Shown here: positions 34,710-44,117 of the stretch, piece after piece
Layout of the letters: each line of letters starts with the position of its first letter
Position numbering within the stretch: the stretch's first letter is position 1
NCBI RefSeq assembly: GCF_007993935.1
Contig: NZ_VITY01000020.1
Span: 1 to 64,000 of the forward strand
Length of the DNA: 64,000 nt
DNA from: Bradyrhizobium macuxiense
GTDB taxonomy: Bacteria; Pseudomonadota; Alphaproteobacteria; Rhizobiales; Xanthobacteraceae
Direction: 5' to 3'
Program-made: the position numbers and the translations under genes
The notes under the pieces: generated by a model
What the model was told of the DNA's origin: nothing
The model's input: only the letters and a program-made list of their open reading frames with translations
The model's database searches: none

Positions 34710-34900
34710 ACAGGTGTGGCTGGCCTGCGAGGGGGTTCACGAAGTCCGAACACGACAGACAGAAGCGCAACGACGATTGCTCCAAGCGCAACATAAAGAG
34801 TGACCGTGATGCCAAACAAAGCCGGCCAGCTGTGCTGCCACCATACACGCTCGGCACGAATGAAACGCCTACGCTCGTATCGCGGCACGAACCACCACAA
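34667..34900 (-). CDS. Small one-helix membrane protein
   Basis: 77 residues from TTG 34900, which follows the TlpA stop codon directly. It begins MWWFVPRYERRRFIRAERVW, then has one membrane helix (ALFGITVTLYVALGAIVVAL), then a polar tail. Basic residues ahead of the helix suggest a cytoplasmic N-terminus. No family is recognised. Position as the last gene of the DoxX - DsrE - TlpA operon supports it as real. Its end overlaps the mdcH remnant on the other strand. Confidence 0.55.
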   Translation of the reverse strand: MWWFVPRYERRRFIRAERVWWQHSWPALFGITVTLYVALGAIVVALLSVVFGLREPPRRPATPVYSNRTQSRRPSTV

Positions 34901-35497
34901 TCACACAGCGGCGTAATAGGCGAGCAGCCGCTGTGCTTCGGGCGTCAACCAGTCGGTCGCGCCTGAAATCACGCCCGCGATGCGTCTCGATCGCGTAACC
35001 AAGTATGTAACCGGGATGCCGTAGAGCGGGAAAACGGGTGGTTGGTCGGCACTTTCTTTGGATAGTTGTCCGCGATCATCAATGACCGTTTTCAGGCCGA
35101 GTGCTCCCAGAGATCGAAGGTAGGTAGTCACCCTTGCAGGATTTCCTTCATCGGTGGATACCGTGACTACGGACAAGAGGTCCCCCATGGCGGACTGGGC
35201 TTTTGCGAGCATCGGTAGTTCCGACCGACACGCCGCACACCAGGTTGCCCAAAAATTGACGAGCAGAGTCGCGCCGCGTTGTCCATCAAGGCTAGTCATC
35301 TTACCGTCGCTAGACGGAAGTGAAATCGACGGAAGCTGCCGAGATGGCACGAGGACTTCAAATTGATGCCGGCCGTTGCTGAGAACGGGCGGCAGGTCAA
35401 AATTGGCTGACTTCGTTGGCGAAATCGACGACAGCGCCCCCCCAACCGAAATTGCGCCAAGTAAGAACTTTCGACGAGAGGGTAAGCAACGGCTCAT
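34901..35497 (-). CDS. TlpA-like thioredoxin-fold protein, Tat leader
   Basis: ATG 35497 gives 198 residues; the frame is open further upstream but would overlap the previous gene. The leader MSRCLPSRRKFLLGAISVGG has a twin-arginine motif. The thioredoxin fold has NFWATWCAACRSELPML, a CxxC redox site near residue 100, and the cis-proline IPVTYLV. It should act in the periplasm as a thiol reductant or disulfide carrier. It starts 4 bases after the DsrE-like gene. Tat export is unusual for TlpA-type proteins, which usually use Sec leaders or an anchor. Confidence 0.82.
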   Translation of the reverse strand: MSRCLPSRRKFLLGAISVGGALSSISPTKSANFDLPPVLSNGRHQFEVLVPSRQLPSISLPSSDGKMTSLDGQRGATLLVNFWATWCAACRSELPMLAKAQSAMGDLLSVVTVSTDEGNPARVTTYLRSLGALGLKTVIDDRGQLSKESADQPPVFPLYGIPVTYLVTRSRRIAGVISGATDWLTPEAQRLLAYYAAV

Positions 35498-35501
35498 GCA
35501 A

Positions 35502-36017
35502 TCACCCGTGGATGTAGGTCCAGCCAGCTTCTTCAAGGTCGACCACGCGTCCAATGCCAAACGGAACCAAACGGGCCCCCGGCACCAATTCAATTGGGTG
35601 ACCTTCTTTCTGTTCCGCGATAAGACGCGAGGAATCGCACATGCTGAGTACAATGTCGGGATTAGCTTGGCGCAGCATCGCCAGAGGCTCTTTGAGAGGC
35701 GACGTATCCGCCCTGAGCAACTTGATCCCGGCTCCGTTAGCGACAACTTCGACCGATACTTGCTCTCCCCTCGACGCGAAGTATCGGACGAGGTTCATCG
35801 AGTAGCTAATCGAGTGACCCATGACCTTTTCGTTGTCTGAATCAATAAGGATGACTATCCGATGCCCTGGCGAGGCGGGACGAGACACGCGTTCCCCCGC
35901 GCTCGCGCAAGACGGTAAGACAAGCATAGCGAAAACAAGGCAGGTTGCCGCTGACAACCTAATGCGCCGCTGTCGCGGACGAATGTAGTGGCTTGAGGCG
36001 AGCGATAGGCTATGCAT
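35502..36017 (-). CDS. Exported DsrE-family protein
   Basis: The start ATG 36017 is chosen so that a signal peptide opens the protein: LSAATCLVFAMLVLPSCASA; LPSC could be a weak lipobox. 171 residues. The mature part has the DsrE fold: HRIVILIDSDNEKV, VEVVANGAGIKLL, ALAMLRQANPDIVLSMCDSS with one Cys, then LVPFGIGRVVDLEEAGWTYI. DsrE proteins carry or transfer sulfur on a cysteine, usually in the cytoplasm; an exported one next to a thioredoxin-like protein is less usual. Upstream neighbour: DoxX at 36152. Confidence 0.75.
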   Translation of the reverse strand: MHSLSLASSHYIRPRQRRIRLSAATCLVFAMLVLPSCASAGERVSRPASPGHRIVILIDSDNEKVMGHSISYSMNLVRYFASRGEQVSVEVVANGAGIKLLRADTSPLKEPLAMLRQANPDIVLSMCDSSRLIAEQKEGHPIELVPGARLVPFGIGRVVDLEEAGWTYIHG

Positions 36018-36151
36018 TTTCCGTCTTTCGTTGAGAAGTCGGCTTTGTCGGAGAGTCGGGGCGGGGTCCTGATCCAAGGACGGAAGCTGACATTCGAACA
36101 ACAGCTCACCGGTTGGATCTAAGGATCGTCCCGCCTCGCACGGCGAGAATG

Positions 36152-36553
36152 CTATCGGCGCTCCCCGATAAGCCTGCCAGCAATTTGTGCTCGGTTGGCC
36201 CAAGCCAACCCGACCATTGCGACGACAAAGATGATAGTGTGCACGACGTCTCCATGCAAAACCAGTAGCTGTACGACGAACGCGCCAACGCTTACGCAAG
36301 CCAGAAGGAATGCACCAAAGCCCGTTGTTGCCGGCAGAAGGAGGAGAACAGCACCAACCACTTCACACGCAGCGGTAAAGTAGCGGAACCATTGGCCCAA
36401 TCCGATTTGGTCGAACTCAACGACAACCGGCGCGGCGCCAGAGAGCTTGAAAAGTCCAGCTCCGAGAAACGCCAAGGCGAACACGATCTTCAAAGACCAA
36501 GCAGCGATTGTTTTCCAGCGCGGGCGGCTTAGGGCAGACAAACTCGAAGACAT
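36152..36553 (-). CDS. DoxX-family membrane protein
   Basis: 133 residues with four hydrophobic helices (IVFALAFLGAGLFKLSG; WFRYFTAACEVVGAVLLLLP; LLACVSVGAFVVQLLVL; TIIFVVAMVGLAW). The GLFKLSG turn is typical of DoxX/MauE-like proteins, which are linked to thiosulfate:quinone or methylamine-dehydrogenase maturation electron transfer. First gene of the redox operon, divergent from the LysR gene at 36677. Confidence 0.82.
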   Translation of the reverse strand: MSSSLSALSRPRWKTIAAWSLKIVFALAFLGAGLFKLSGAAPVVVEFDQIGLGQWFRYFTAACEVVGAVLLLLPATTGFGAFLLACVSVGAFVVQLLVLHGDVVHTIIFVVAMVGLAWANRAQIAGRLIGERR

Positions 36554-36676
36554 AACATCGCTCCTTGCGAAGTGGCGACCTGTGGCTCAATGAGCTAACA
36601 TCACCGTCACATAAGCCGCTCTCTGCCTTCAAGAAAGTTGCAAAGATATGGGCATAGATATTCAGATTATTCGAAC

Positions 36677-37693
36677 ATGATGGATGCTCTTACTCTGGAT
36701 CAAATCCGGACATTCCTTGCTGTGGTTGATGCTGGCAGCTTTTCGGCGGCCGCTCGAAGACAGAACCGCGCGACCTCCGCAATTACTTACGCCATCGACA
36801 AGATGGAGGAGCAGCTCGGCGTCCAGTTGTTCAATCGGACGGGTTATCGACCGCGCTTGACAGAGGAAGGGCAAGCACTGCTCCCCCGCACCAGGCGCGT
36901 AGTAGATGAGATCGACGGCTTGCGCATAGCGGCTCGTGGAATCGCTAGTGGTCTCGAGCCCGAAGTGTCCATCGCCATTGACACAATGTTTCCGATGAGT
37001 TTGCTCTCAGCACCGCTGCGGGAGTTTCAGGCGAGATTTCCGGGTGTCCAGCTCCGCATTATCGTAGAGACCCTCGGAAGTTCGGCACGACTGGTCGCAG
37101 AGGGGCACTGCGCAATTGGGCTCGTTACGGAATTCGCCGCTTCGGGACTTGATCTGGCTAGCCTTCCCTTTTTAGAGATCGCGTTGGTGTTAGTCGTATC
37201 CCCCGATCACCCGCTCGCTAAGATTGCCGATAACATTGACATCGAGATACTGAAGCAATACGTGCAGCTGGTCTTGGCAGATCGCTCCAGAGTGACCGGC
37301 TCACGAGACTACGGCGTCTACACTGGTCAAACTTGCCGGCTCAGCGATCTTGGAGCGAAGCATGAGATGCTTCGCGCAGGCCTCGGTTTCGGCACCCTCC
37401 CCGTCCATCTCGCGCGCGATGATTTGTTGGCCGGCCGCCTCGTCCCTCTAAGATTGACAACGAACCTTAGCGGCCCAGCACGATTTCCTATCGTTCTCGC
37501 CCGGCGCAACGACTACCCCTTGGGACCGGCAGGCCAATGGCTGGTCGGACGCCTGAGTTCTAACGACTTCACATCCGAGAGCCTGAAGCAGCGACTGATA
37601 CAACTTCCCGATGGCGTGCGAAATAAAAACTCGAAGCGAAACCGAAAGCGAAAGGCGGTTCGGCGAACTAGCGGACGCAAATCTTCACATTAG
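36677..37693 (+). CDS. LysR-family regulator
   Basis: ATG 36677 (MMDALTLDQIRTFLAVVDAG) gives 338 residues; ATG 36680 is equally possible. The helix-turn-helix is SFSAAARRQNRATSAITYAI, followed by LEPEVSIAIDTMFPM and an effector domain with LRIIVETLGSSARLV. About 30 extra C-terminal residues are very basic (KNSKRNRKRKAVRRTSGRK), beyond the usual 300-310. It is divergent from the DoxX operon and probably controls it. The intergenic ATTCAGATTATTCGAA is A/T-rich and may hold its site. Confidence 0.88.
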   Translation: MMDALTLDQIRTFLAVVDAGSFSAAARRQNRATSAITYAIDKMEEQLGVQLFNRTGYRPRLTEEGQALLPRTRRVVDEIDGLRIAARGIASGLEPEVSIAIDTMFPMSLLSAPLREFQARFPGVQLRIIVETLGSSARLVAEGHCAIGLVTEFAASGLDLASLPFLEIALVLVVSPDHPLAKIADNIDIEILKQYVQLVLADRSRVTGSRDYGVYTGQTCRLSDLGAKHEMLRAGLGFGTLPVHLARDDLLAGRLVPLRLTTNLSGPARFPIVLARRNDYPLGPAGQWLVGRLSSNDFTSESLKQRLIQLPDGVRNKNSKRNRKRKAVRRTSGRKSSH

Positions 37694-38248
37694 CTCGATT
37701 TTATTGGCCTACGTTAACGGCGAGCCGCTTCATCGACGAACGAACCTAGTGAGCTTCGGCGAGCGGTCGGAGACGCTGTCTCCCGTTGCGAACGACCGTG
37801 AATGTCAGCCCGGGGTTCCGGCACCCGCCGTCGGGGCCAAACGAGGCTCAGGCGCGCACCGACTTACTAACGGAGCGTCTGGCACAGGCGAAATTGGCCC
37901 GACCACTCAGGAAGCGAGCAAAAGGGCCGGCACTACGATGCGTGCACCTACGCTCAAGGATGCGATCGACAGCCACCACGCAGTCCCGCCCCTCGGACGC
38001 AGTGGCCCGCTGTGAAATTCCTACCTCTTCGCAAACGATGCTCTTTCGAGCATGAAACTGAACCATGCGGGGTTCGGTACTATCATAGACGACCCGGCAT
38101 CGCGCCGACTAAAGATACCAAGGAGTTCTATTTTAGATAGAAGCGAAGGCGGGGCGACCGCTACGCTCTGATCTGGCGTGCCGACGCGAGTCCGCCCAGG
38201 GACAACGTCTAGGCTGTTCCCCATCAACCGGCCCGGCTTGTGTCGGTC
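37694..38248. other. Intergenic region with decayed RND promoter copy
   Basis: No coding sequence supported. The right part (38011-38151) is repeat B. Frames on both strands lack recognisable features. Confidence 0.5.
38011..38151. repeat. Direct repeat B: degenerate RND promoter copy
   Basis: It aligns with repeat A (34119-34258) over 140 bases, including the region that in A encodes the first codons of the outer-membrane factor. The palindrome here is GAACC-ATGCGG-GGTTC (38060-38075). It lies just downstream of the TetR gene on the same strand. That is where an RND operon controlled by this TetR would be expected, so it may mark the operon's earlier position or a lost second copy. Confidence 0.6.
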
Positions 38249-38932
38249 CTAGCCGGCTTCCTGGTTGCGGCAAGCTGCAAGGAAAAACGAGACGCTCTCA
38301 GTCACATGGCTACGGACAGAGGCCCTTAGCCTTTTGGGATCGTCGCCGAATACGGCTCGCATCACCAACGGCGCGACCACGAGGTCCAGGAAAAACTGAG
38401 CGGTCCTAGTTAAGCGTTCGGGAGCAAAAGCGGCGTAGGCAGCGCCCTGCTCCGGCCCGGTCACATCCTTCAGGACGGATGCTGCATGATGGGCCCCACG
38501 TTCGCGCATCAATCGCTCGACCTTCGCCAGTTCTGGAAAGCGGCGCGCTTCGGTGGCCGCAAGCCGGATGAAATCAATAGTATCAGGGGTTAGAACGTGC
38601 TTGAGTATCTCGCTTCCGAGCATCGAGAGCCGCTCTTCGATCGTATCGCCGGTCGGCACAGCGTGCTCGTATCCCTCCCGCACTCGTTCGGCGTTGTTCA
38701 TCGCAATAGCGGCGAACAGCTCCTCTTTTGTTGAGAAGCGAGCGTAGATTGTCCCCTTGCTCGCGCGCGCAAGCCGCGCGATTTCCCCGACGCTGACACC
38801 TAGTCCGCGCGCAAGGAACAGTTCGCGTGCCGCCTCGAGAATCCGCGCGTCTACTTCGGAGGCGAGCTTCTTCGGGGGGCGTCCCATGCGAACAGTCTTT
38901 TGCTTAGACTTTGGCCTGCGTTCTGTCTCCAT
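38249..38932 (-). CDS. TetR-family regulator
   Basis: 227 residues. The basic start METERRPKSKQKTVRMGRPP leads to the helix-turn-helix DARILEAARELFLARGLGVS, then VGEIARLARASKGTIYARFS with KEELFAAI. The C-terminal ligand domain (FAPERLTRTAQFFLDLVV; AVFGDDPKRLRASV) resembles AcrR-like C-terminal modules that control efflux. The GAACC-GGTTC palindromes at 38060 and 34168 make the RND operon its likely target, although 4 kb now separate them. Confidence 0.88.
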   Translation of the reverse strand: METERRPKSKQKTVRMGRPPKKLASEVDARILEAARELFLARGLGVSVGEIARLARASKGTIYARFSTKEELFAAIAMNNAERVREGYEHAVPTGDTIEERLSMLGSEILKHVLTPDTIDFIRLAATEARRFPELAKVERLMRERGAHHAASVLKDVTGPEQGAAYAAFAPERLTRTAQFFLDLVVAPLVMRAVFGDDPKRLRASVRSHVTESVSFFLAACRNQEAG

Positions 38933-39288
38933 TTATCCCCCTTGGCTCTGCTATTTCGGAAGGAGCTCCGCAACAAGTCGCGTTGCGAAGCAGAGTGTTA
39001 TCCTTCGTTCCCAAGGAAGTAAATAGAACTACGCAGTACATATTTCGAGACCATTCAGGTGGGCTGATTTGGCCGCCTTGTGTTCCTTGGTGGGCCCATT
39101 GCTTGTCAGTCATCGAATCTTAGCAATCGATCCTGAAAGACGATCAGACCCGCTCGCCCTCTCGGACAGCTTTGACGAGCCCGACAGGCGTCACAATTGA
39201 CTGGTACGATCTTCGGATCCCCCGCCTGGACGGGGTCGCGCCTTTACTTCGATATCTTTCTTGCGGCTTTCGGATTTCCCGGGCCGCG
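38933..39288. other. Intergenic, nothing recognised
   Basis: No gene supported. The region holds the TetR promoter at its left and the 3' side of the chemotaxis gene at its right. No clear palindrome was noticed. Confidence 0.4.
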
Positions 39289-40968
39289 TCACGCCGCCCG
39301 AACAGTGTCGAGGAACTGCGACACTTCAAGCTTGAGGCGATTGCTGTCGGTTGAGAGGGACTGCGCCGCACTCAGCACCTGTGAAGACGCCGTGCCAGTT
39401 TCGGTCGCCCCTCGCTGTACATCAGTGATGTTGGTCGAGACTTGCTCGGTTCCCTGCGCGGCTTGTTGTACGTTCCGCGAGATTTCTTGTGTTGCTGCAC
39501 CTTGCTCTTCGACTGCGGCAGCGATCGTCGAAGATATTTCGGCCAGTTGACTGATCGTCCCGCTGATCTGTTGGATCGCCTTGACGGAATCTTGGGTCGC
39601 GGCCTGGATACCAGAGATCTGCTGACCGATCTCGCCGGTCGCCTTGGCAGTCTGCTCAGCCAGTGCCTTCACTTCCGACGCCACCACCGCGAAGCCGCGG
39701 CCAGCCTCGCCGGCCCGCGCCGCCTCGATCGTGGCGTTGAGCGCGAGCAGGTTGGTCTGCCCCGCTATTGTATTGATTAACTCGACGACATCCCCGATTC
39801 GCGTAGCGGCTCTCGACAGCTCGCTCACGCGATCATTGGTGACGTCGGCCTGCTTGACGGCCTCGCTCGCGATTCGAGCCGATTCCTGCACTTGACGGCT
39901 GATCTCGTTAACCGAGGACGACAGCTCTTCTGTAGCCGACGCGACCGATTGCACATTTGCCGACGCCTCTTCCGAAGCTGCAGCGACCATAGTGGCGCGC
40001 TCCTGGGCGCGCTCGGCGGTCGAGGTCAGAGTTGATGCCGAAGCTTCGAGCTCGGTCGAGGCTGACGAAACGGTCTGGATGATCTCCCCAACGGCCCCCT
40101 CGAAGGCATCGGCAAGTTGGACCATGTCTGCCTTGCGCTGTGCGACGGCACGTTGTTCGGCCTCTTTCTGCTCCCCTTCCATGCGACGGACGCGGAGACC
40201 GTTCTCCTTGAAAACCAGAAGGGCCTTTGCCATGGCACCGATTTCGTCGTGACGCTCGGTATAGGCGATCTTGGCATCGAGATTGCCGTCGGCGATTTCG
40301 CTCATCATGCGGGTCATCCGCTGCAGTGGCGTCGTGACGCGCACGAAGATGAAGAGACCAGCCAGCCCACCAATCAAAATTGCCACGCTCGCGGTCACAA
40401 ACGTTGCAAGTCGCGCGGAACCATAAGTCTGCTGAGCATCCGCGACGGCGCGTTCGGCACCCTTGTTGTTCAAGTCGACATCGGAATCAAGAACAGCCAA
40501 TGCCTCATCAAACGTCTTGACGCACTCGGTATTAAACAACTCTACGGCAGCCGTCGTGTTTCCCGCAGCCATGGCGTCGAGCGACCTCTTCTGCGTGACA
40601 AGGTACGCCTGCCATTTGTCCTTGAAATCCGCCCAAATCTTGCTCTCCTCAGGAGACGCGATCAGCGCTTCATACGCCTTGAAATCTCGACCCAACATCC
40701 GATCGTACTCTGCCGCCTGTACACCGATCGCGCGACGCTGCTCGGCGACAGACGTCATGACCGCACGCCCCGCAGCCAAGCGGAGCCGAGTTACCAAAAA
40801 CTTGATCTCGCTGAGAGCCCTGACCGATGGCAGCCAGTTTGTCGCCAGATCCTCCGCATTCGCGTTGACTGCCTGGGTTTTCGAAATTCCGAGCCAACCC
40901 TGAACGGCGAGCAGGACAAGGAGGGTCGAGAGAACACCTAGAAGGGCAGTTTTGAGCGTGACGCGCAT
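39289..40968 (-). CDS. Methyl-accepting chemotaxis protein
   Basis: ATG 40968 (MRVTLKTALLGVLSTLLVLL) gives 559 residues; an in-frame TTG lies 4 codons upstream. Order: membrane helix 1; a periplasmic four-helix-bundle sensor of about 150 residues (WLPSVRALSEIKFLVTRLRL); membrane helix 2 (VASVAILIGGLAGLFIF-like); HAMP (TTPLQRMTRMMSEIADGNLD); and a long signalling coiled coil with the hairpin tip INTIAGQTNLLALNATIEAA. No CheR-docking pentapeptide is seen at the C-terminus (ends FLDTVRAA). No other chemotaxis genes are near. Ligand unknown. Confidence 0.93.
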   Translation of the reverse strand: MRVTLKTALLGVLSTLLVLLAVQGWLGISKTQAVNANAEDLATNWLPSVRALSEIKFLVTRLRLAAGRAVMTSVAEQRRAIGVQAAEYDRMLGRDFKAYEALIASPEESKIWADFKDKWQAYLVTQKRSLDAMAAGNTTAAVELFNTECVKTFDEALAVLDSDVDLNNKGAERAVADAQQTYGSARLATFVTASVAILIGGLAGLFIFVRVTTPLQRMTRMMSEIADGNLDAKIAYTERHDEIGAMAKALLVFKENGLRVRRMEGEQKEAEQRAVAQRKADMVQLADAFEGAVGEIIQTVSSASTELEASASTLTSTAERAQERATMVAAASEEASANVQSVASATEELSSSVNEISRQVQESARIASEAVKQADVTNDRVSELSRAATRIGDVVELINTIAGQTNLLALNATIEAARAGEAGRGFAVVASEVKALAEQTAKATGEIGQQISGIQAATQDSVKAIQQISGTISQLAEISSTIAAAVEEQGAATQEISRNVQQAAQGTEQVSTNITDVQRGATETGTASSQVLSAAQSLSTDSNRLKLEVSQFLDTVRAA

Positions 40969-41259
40969 GTTCGAATCCAATCAGGTGACGTATAACGCTC
41001 TCGATCATATATTTTCGAAAATTTACATATTACTTATTCAGGGGTCTGTAGAAATACGGATTGCTTCGATACGGTCATCATCCAGGCCGGCTGTCACATA
41101 GCGCGACGCGCGCCGGTGAGTGCTTGCCAACGACAAGTTGTTGCTGGGCTCTTTCTTGGTACGAGAACCTAGTCGGCCGGCCGCAGGAGTAACGCAGGCT
41201 TACCGTGAGCTGGACAGATACAGCCTGAGACAATCTTAGGTTTCAGTGATCAGCCGCGC

Positions 41260-42894
41260 CTAACGATCCGGATCGAGCTTGAGGTCAATTAAGAGCGGCT
41301 TATTTCTTGTCTTTATTGCCTCAGCTACAGCCAGCAGATCGTTTTCGGCCCTTACCGTCAATCCCTTGCCGCCAAGTACGTTCGCTACCGAGGCAAAATC
41401 CGGCCAATCGAAAATCGACAGACTGGGATCCAAGTCCTTCGCACGAAACTGGACGTGCTCCGCTCCATAACTTCCATCATTGCACACCACGACGATCAAA
41501 TCGAGTTGGTACCGAACGGCAGTATTAAATTCGGCCATTCCCCCAAGCATGAACCCGCCGTCGCCCGAAAACAGGACCACGGGCTTGCCCGGCACGGCCT
41601 TCGCTACACCGATTGCCTGCGACATCCCTAGGCCAACCGCTCCAAAGTGACTTGGAAGCATGAACGAGTGAACGTCCGGCGCATCAATTAATCGAAATAC
41701 GGCAAGGGCAAACCGGCCAATATCCGTTACGAGAAAGCGGTCCTCGGGAAGAAGCTTATTAAACTGCAAGAGAGTGTCGGTGATCTCGATCGCGCTATCG
41801 GAGCTCTTGCTTTTACCTGACTTCTCTCCAGGCGTATAATTCCGCAGCCTTCGCTTTATGTCCTCGTTGCGGAAACCGGAACTCGGAATCTCCGCTTCAT
41901 CCAACCAATGCAATATGGTCTCGGCCACAAGCACCGTGTCACCGACCAGGCCTGCGTCGGGAGAGGCGAAATTGCCGACCTCCGCTTGCTCATCACAAAC
42001 CTGAATGACACGCTTGCCCTTCAAGAACACACCACCTGACGTCGTATATTTGTTAAGGCTTGCTCCAAACGCAATGACGCAGTCTGCTTCCATTATCAGG
42101 TCGACGGCAACAGGTGTACTCAACGTACCGAAGAGACCAATATTGAAATCTTGATCCCGGAATAAGTCCTTCCCCTTGAGCGATGTGGCTAGCAGGGCCC
42201 CCGTCCGCTCGGCAAGACGCAGAAGAGCCGATCTCGCCTCGGAGCTCGATGCGCCATAGCCTGCCAAGACGATCGGCCTTTTGGCAGCAGCGATGATGCC
42301 AATCGCATTGTCAAGGTCGGTGCCGGTCGGAACGAGGCCTCGCTTTTCTGACACTTTGAAGCGAACAGGACTATACGTGATATCGACCTGCTGCATATCA
42401 ATGGGCATGTTGAGGACGACTGGACGACGCTCAACGATCGCGCGTCGCAACGCTATCGATACGCCGTGCGCCATCGTCCTCGCCGAGCGGAGCTGCTCGA
42501 AGCCGGCGCCCGTCGCAACGACGATATCGCGTTGGGATATATCCTGAATGTTTTCTCGATCCTCAGCTGCTGTGTCACCACACATCACGACGAGTGGAAC
42601 GCGGCCCTTCACGGCCTCTACCAAGGTCGTACAGATATTGGTGAGCCCTGGACCATGGGTAACAGTTGCGACCCCGATTCTCCCCGAAGCATTCGCATAC
42701 CCAATCGCCATGGAGGTGGCATTCGCCTCATTGGTAGCCGCGATATAGTTGCCACCATGCTCGCGGACAAAACTGTCGACGAAAAACAAGTTGGCATCGC
42801 CTATCAGGCCGAAGATCGTGTCCACGCCATTGTCGATGAGCGCCTTCGCAAGAACGGAGTGCCCTTTGATCAACTTATTTTCCAACGCAGCCAT
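41260..42894 (-). CDS. Thiamine-diphosphate enzyme, acetolactate-synthase-like
   Basis: 544 residues. The pyrimidine domain has the catalytic Glu in ATNEANATSMAIGYA and THGPGLTNICTTLVEAV. A middle domain includes PIVLAGYGA and VIAFGASLNKYTTSGG. The pyrophosphate domain shows GDGGFMLGGMAEFNTAVRYQ and CNDGSYGAE. Such enzymes decarboxylate 2-oxo acids or condense them. The Asp after Asn in CND and the lack of an ilvH-type partner argue against housekeeping acetolactate synthase. It lies 110 bases behind leuB on the same strand, so a 2-oxo acid made by LeuB may be its substrate. Confidence 0.85.
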   Translation of the reverse strand: MAALENKLIKGHSVLAKALIDNGVDTIFGLIGDANLFFVDSFVREHGGNYIAATNEANATSMAIGYANASGRIGVATVTHGPGLTNICTTLVEAVKGRVPLVVMCGDTAAEDRENIQDISQRDIVVATGAGFEQLRSARTMAHGVSIALRRAIVERRPVVLNMPIDMQQVDITYSPVRFKVSEKRGLVPTGTDLDNAIGIIAAAKRPIVLAGYGASSSEARSALLRLAERTGALLATSLKGKDLFRDQDFNIGLFGTLSTPVAVDLIMEADCVIAFGASLNKYTTSGGVFLKGKRVIQVCDEQAEVGNFASPDAGLVGDTVLVAETILHWLDEAEIPSSGFRNEDIKRRLRNYTPGEKSGKSKSSDSAIEITDTLLQFNKLLPEDRFLVTDIGRFALAVFRLIDAPDVHSFMLPSHFGAVGLGMSQAIGVAKAVPGKPVVLFSGDGGFMLGGMAEFNTAVRYQLDLIVVVCNDGSYGAEHVQFRAKDLDPSLSIFDWPDFASVANVLGGKGLTVRAENDLLAVAEAIKTRNKPLLIDLKLDPDR

Positions 42895-43004
42895 CTCTGT
42901 ATCCCATCGTCTCTAGCGTCACTAGCTCTGGCCACTCGCTTGAGCCGGTGCTCGTGACGGAACGGCACACCCGCAAGTTCACGCGCGTGGCCTTTGGCTT
43001 GTAA

Positions 43005-44117
43005 TCAGTTCAGGAGCGATGTCAGTTCTGATGCAACGGCGTCTCCCATCTCCCTCGTCGAGACATACGTTCTGCCGACGGCTATGTCGATCGTACGCGC
43101 TCCGGCTTCGAGTGCATCGGACACGGCACGCTCGACAAGATCTGCTTCTTCCGGCATGCCAAGCGAAAACCGCAGCATCATCGCGACGCTCAAGATCGAT
43201 CCGATTGGATTGGCCAGGCCCTTGCCCGCGATATCGGGAGCGCTGCCATGCACCGGCTCGTAGAGAGCTCCACGTCGCCCGTCGGCGCGAACAGCCCCGA
43301 GCGAGGCGGACGGTAGCATTCCCAACGAGCCGGTGACCATTGCAGCAGAATCCGAGAGAATATCGCCGAACAGGTTGTCGGTAAGCAGCACGTCGAACTG
43401 TGCGGGCGCTCGCACCAATTGCATTGCGCAGTTGTCGACGAGCATATGGGTCAACTCCACATCGGGGTATTGATTATCATGAACAGCCTGAACCTCTTCA
43501 CGCCAGAGCTGGCCGGCCTCCATGACGTTTTCCTTCGCAACGGAGCACACTCGTCCCTTTCGCGTACGCGCAATATCAAATGCGAAGCGCGCAATACGCT
43601 GAATTTGCGACGACGTGTAAATGTGCGTATTGACCCCGCGCCGCTCGCCGCCCGGAAGCGTTTCGACACCTCGCGGTTCACCAAAATAGATTCCGCCCAG
43701 GAGCTCACGCACGATGATCAAATCAACGCCTTTGAGAACGCGTGGTTTGAGAGACGACGCTTCGTAGAGAGCAGGCGCCGTCTTGATCGGCCGCAGATTG
43801 ACGAAAACGTCGAGGCTGCGGCGCACCGCGAGCAAACTATCCGTCCTATGCATTTCGGGAGGCAACGGTTGTGCCGGGCCGCCGATGGCACCGAAAAGTA
43901 CGGCATCCGCCTCGGCCATCGCGACACGCGTCGGCTCGGGCCACATCCTGCCGCGCTTTTCGTACGCCTCGACACCGTAGTCTCCATCCACGAGCTTCAT
44001 CGGCAGCGAGCGTTTTTCGGCGACGAGGGCCAGGACGCGACGACCCTCCGCCGTCACCTCCGGGCCGATGCCATCTCCGCCGACGATGGCAACACTTCGA
44101 TTGTCAGAAGGTGTCAC
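43005..44117 (-). CDS. leuB: 3-isopropylmalate dehydrogenase homologue
   Basis: 370 residues, normal for the family. Motifs: GDGIGPEVTAEGRRVL, LFGAIGGPA, VRRSLDVFVNLRP, VRELLGGIYFGEPRG, DNLFGDILSDSAAMVTGSLG and YEPVHGSAPDIAGKG. It oxidises and decarboxylates (2R,3S)-3-isopropylmalate, or a related 3-substituted malate, with NAD. The start overlaps the leuD stop by 4 bases. Whether this is the genome's leucine enzyme or a catabolic paralogue cannot be told; its neighbours (TPP enzyme, SDR, binding protein) are not leucine genes. Confidence 0.92.
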   Translation of the reverse strand: MTPSDNRSVAIVGGDGIGPEVTAEGRRVLALVAEKRSLPMKLVDGDYGVEAYEKRGRMWPEPTRVAMAEADAVLFGAIGGPAQPLPPEMHRTDSLLAVRRSLDVFVNLRPIKTAPALYEASSLKPRVLKGVDLIIVRELLGGIYFGEPRGVETLPGGERRGVNTHIYTSSQIQRIARFAFDIARTRKGRVCSVAKENVMEAGQLWREEVQAVHDNQYPDVELTHMLVDNCAMQLVRAPAQFDVLLTDNLFGDILSDSAAMVTGSLGMLPSASLGAVRADGRRGALYEPVHGSAPDIAGKGLANPIGSILSVAMMLRFSLGMPEEADLVERAVSDALEAGARTIDIAVGRTYVSTREMGDAVASELTSLLN

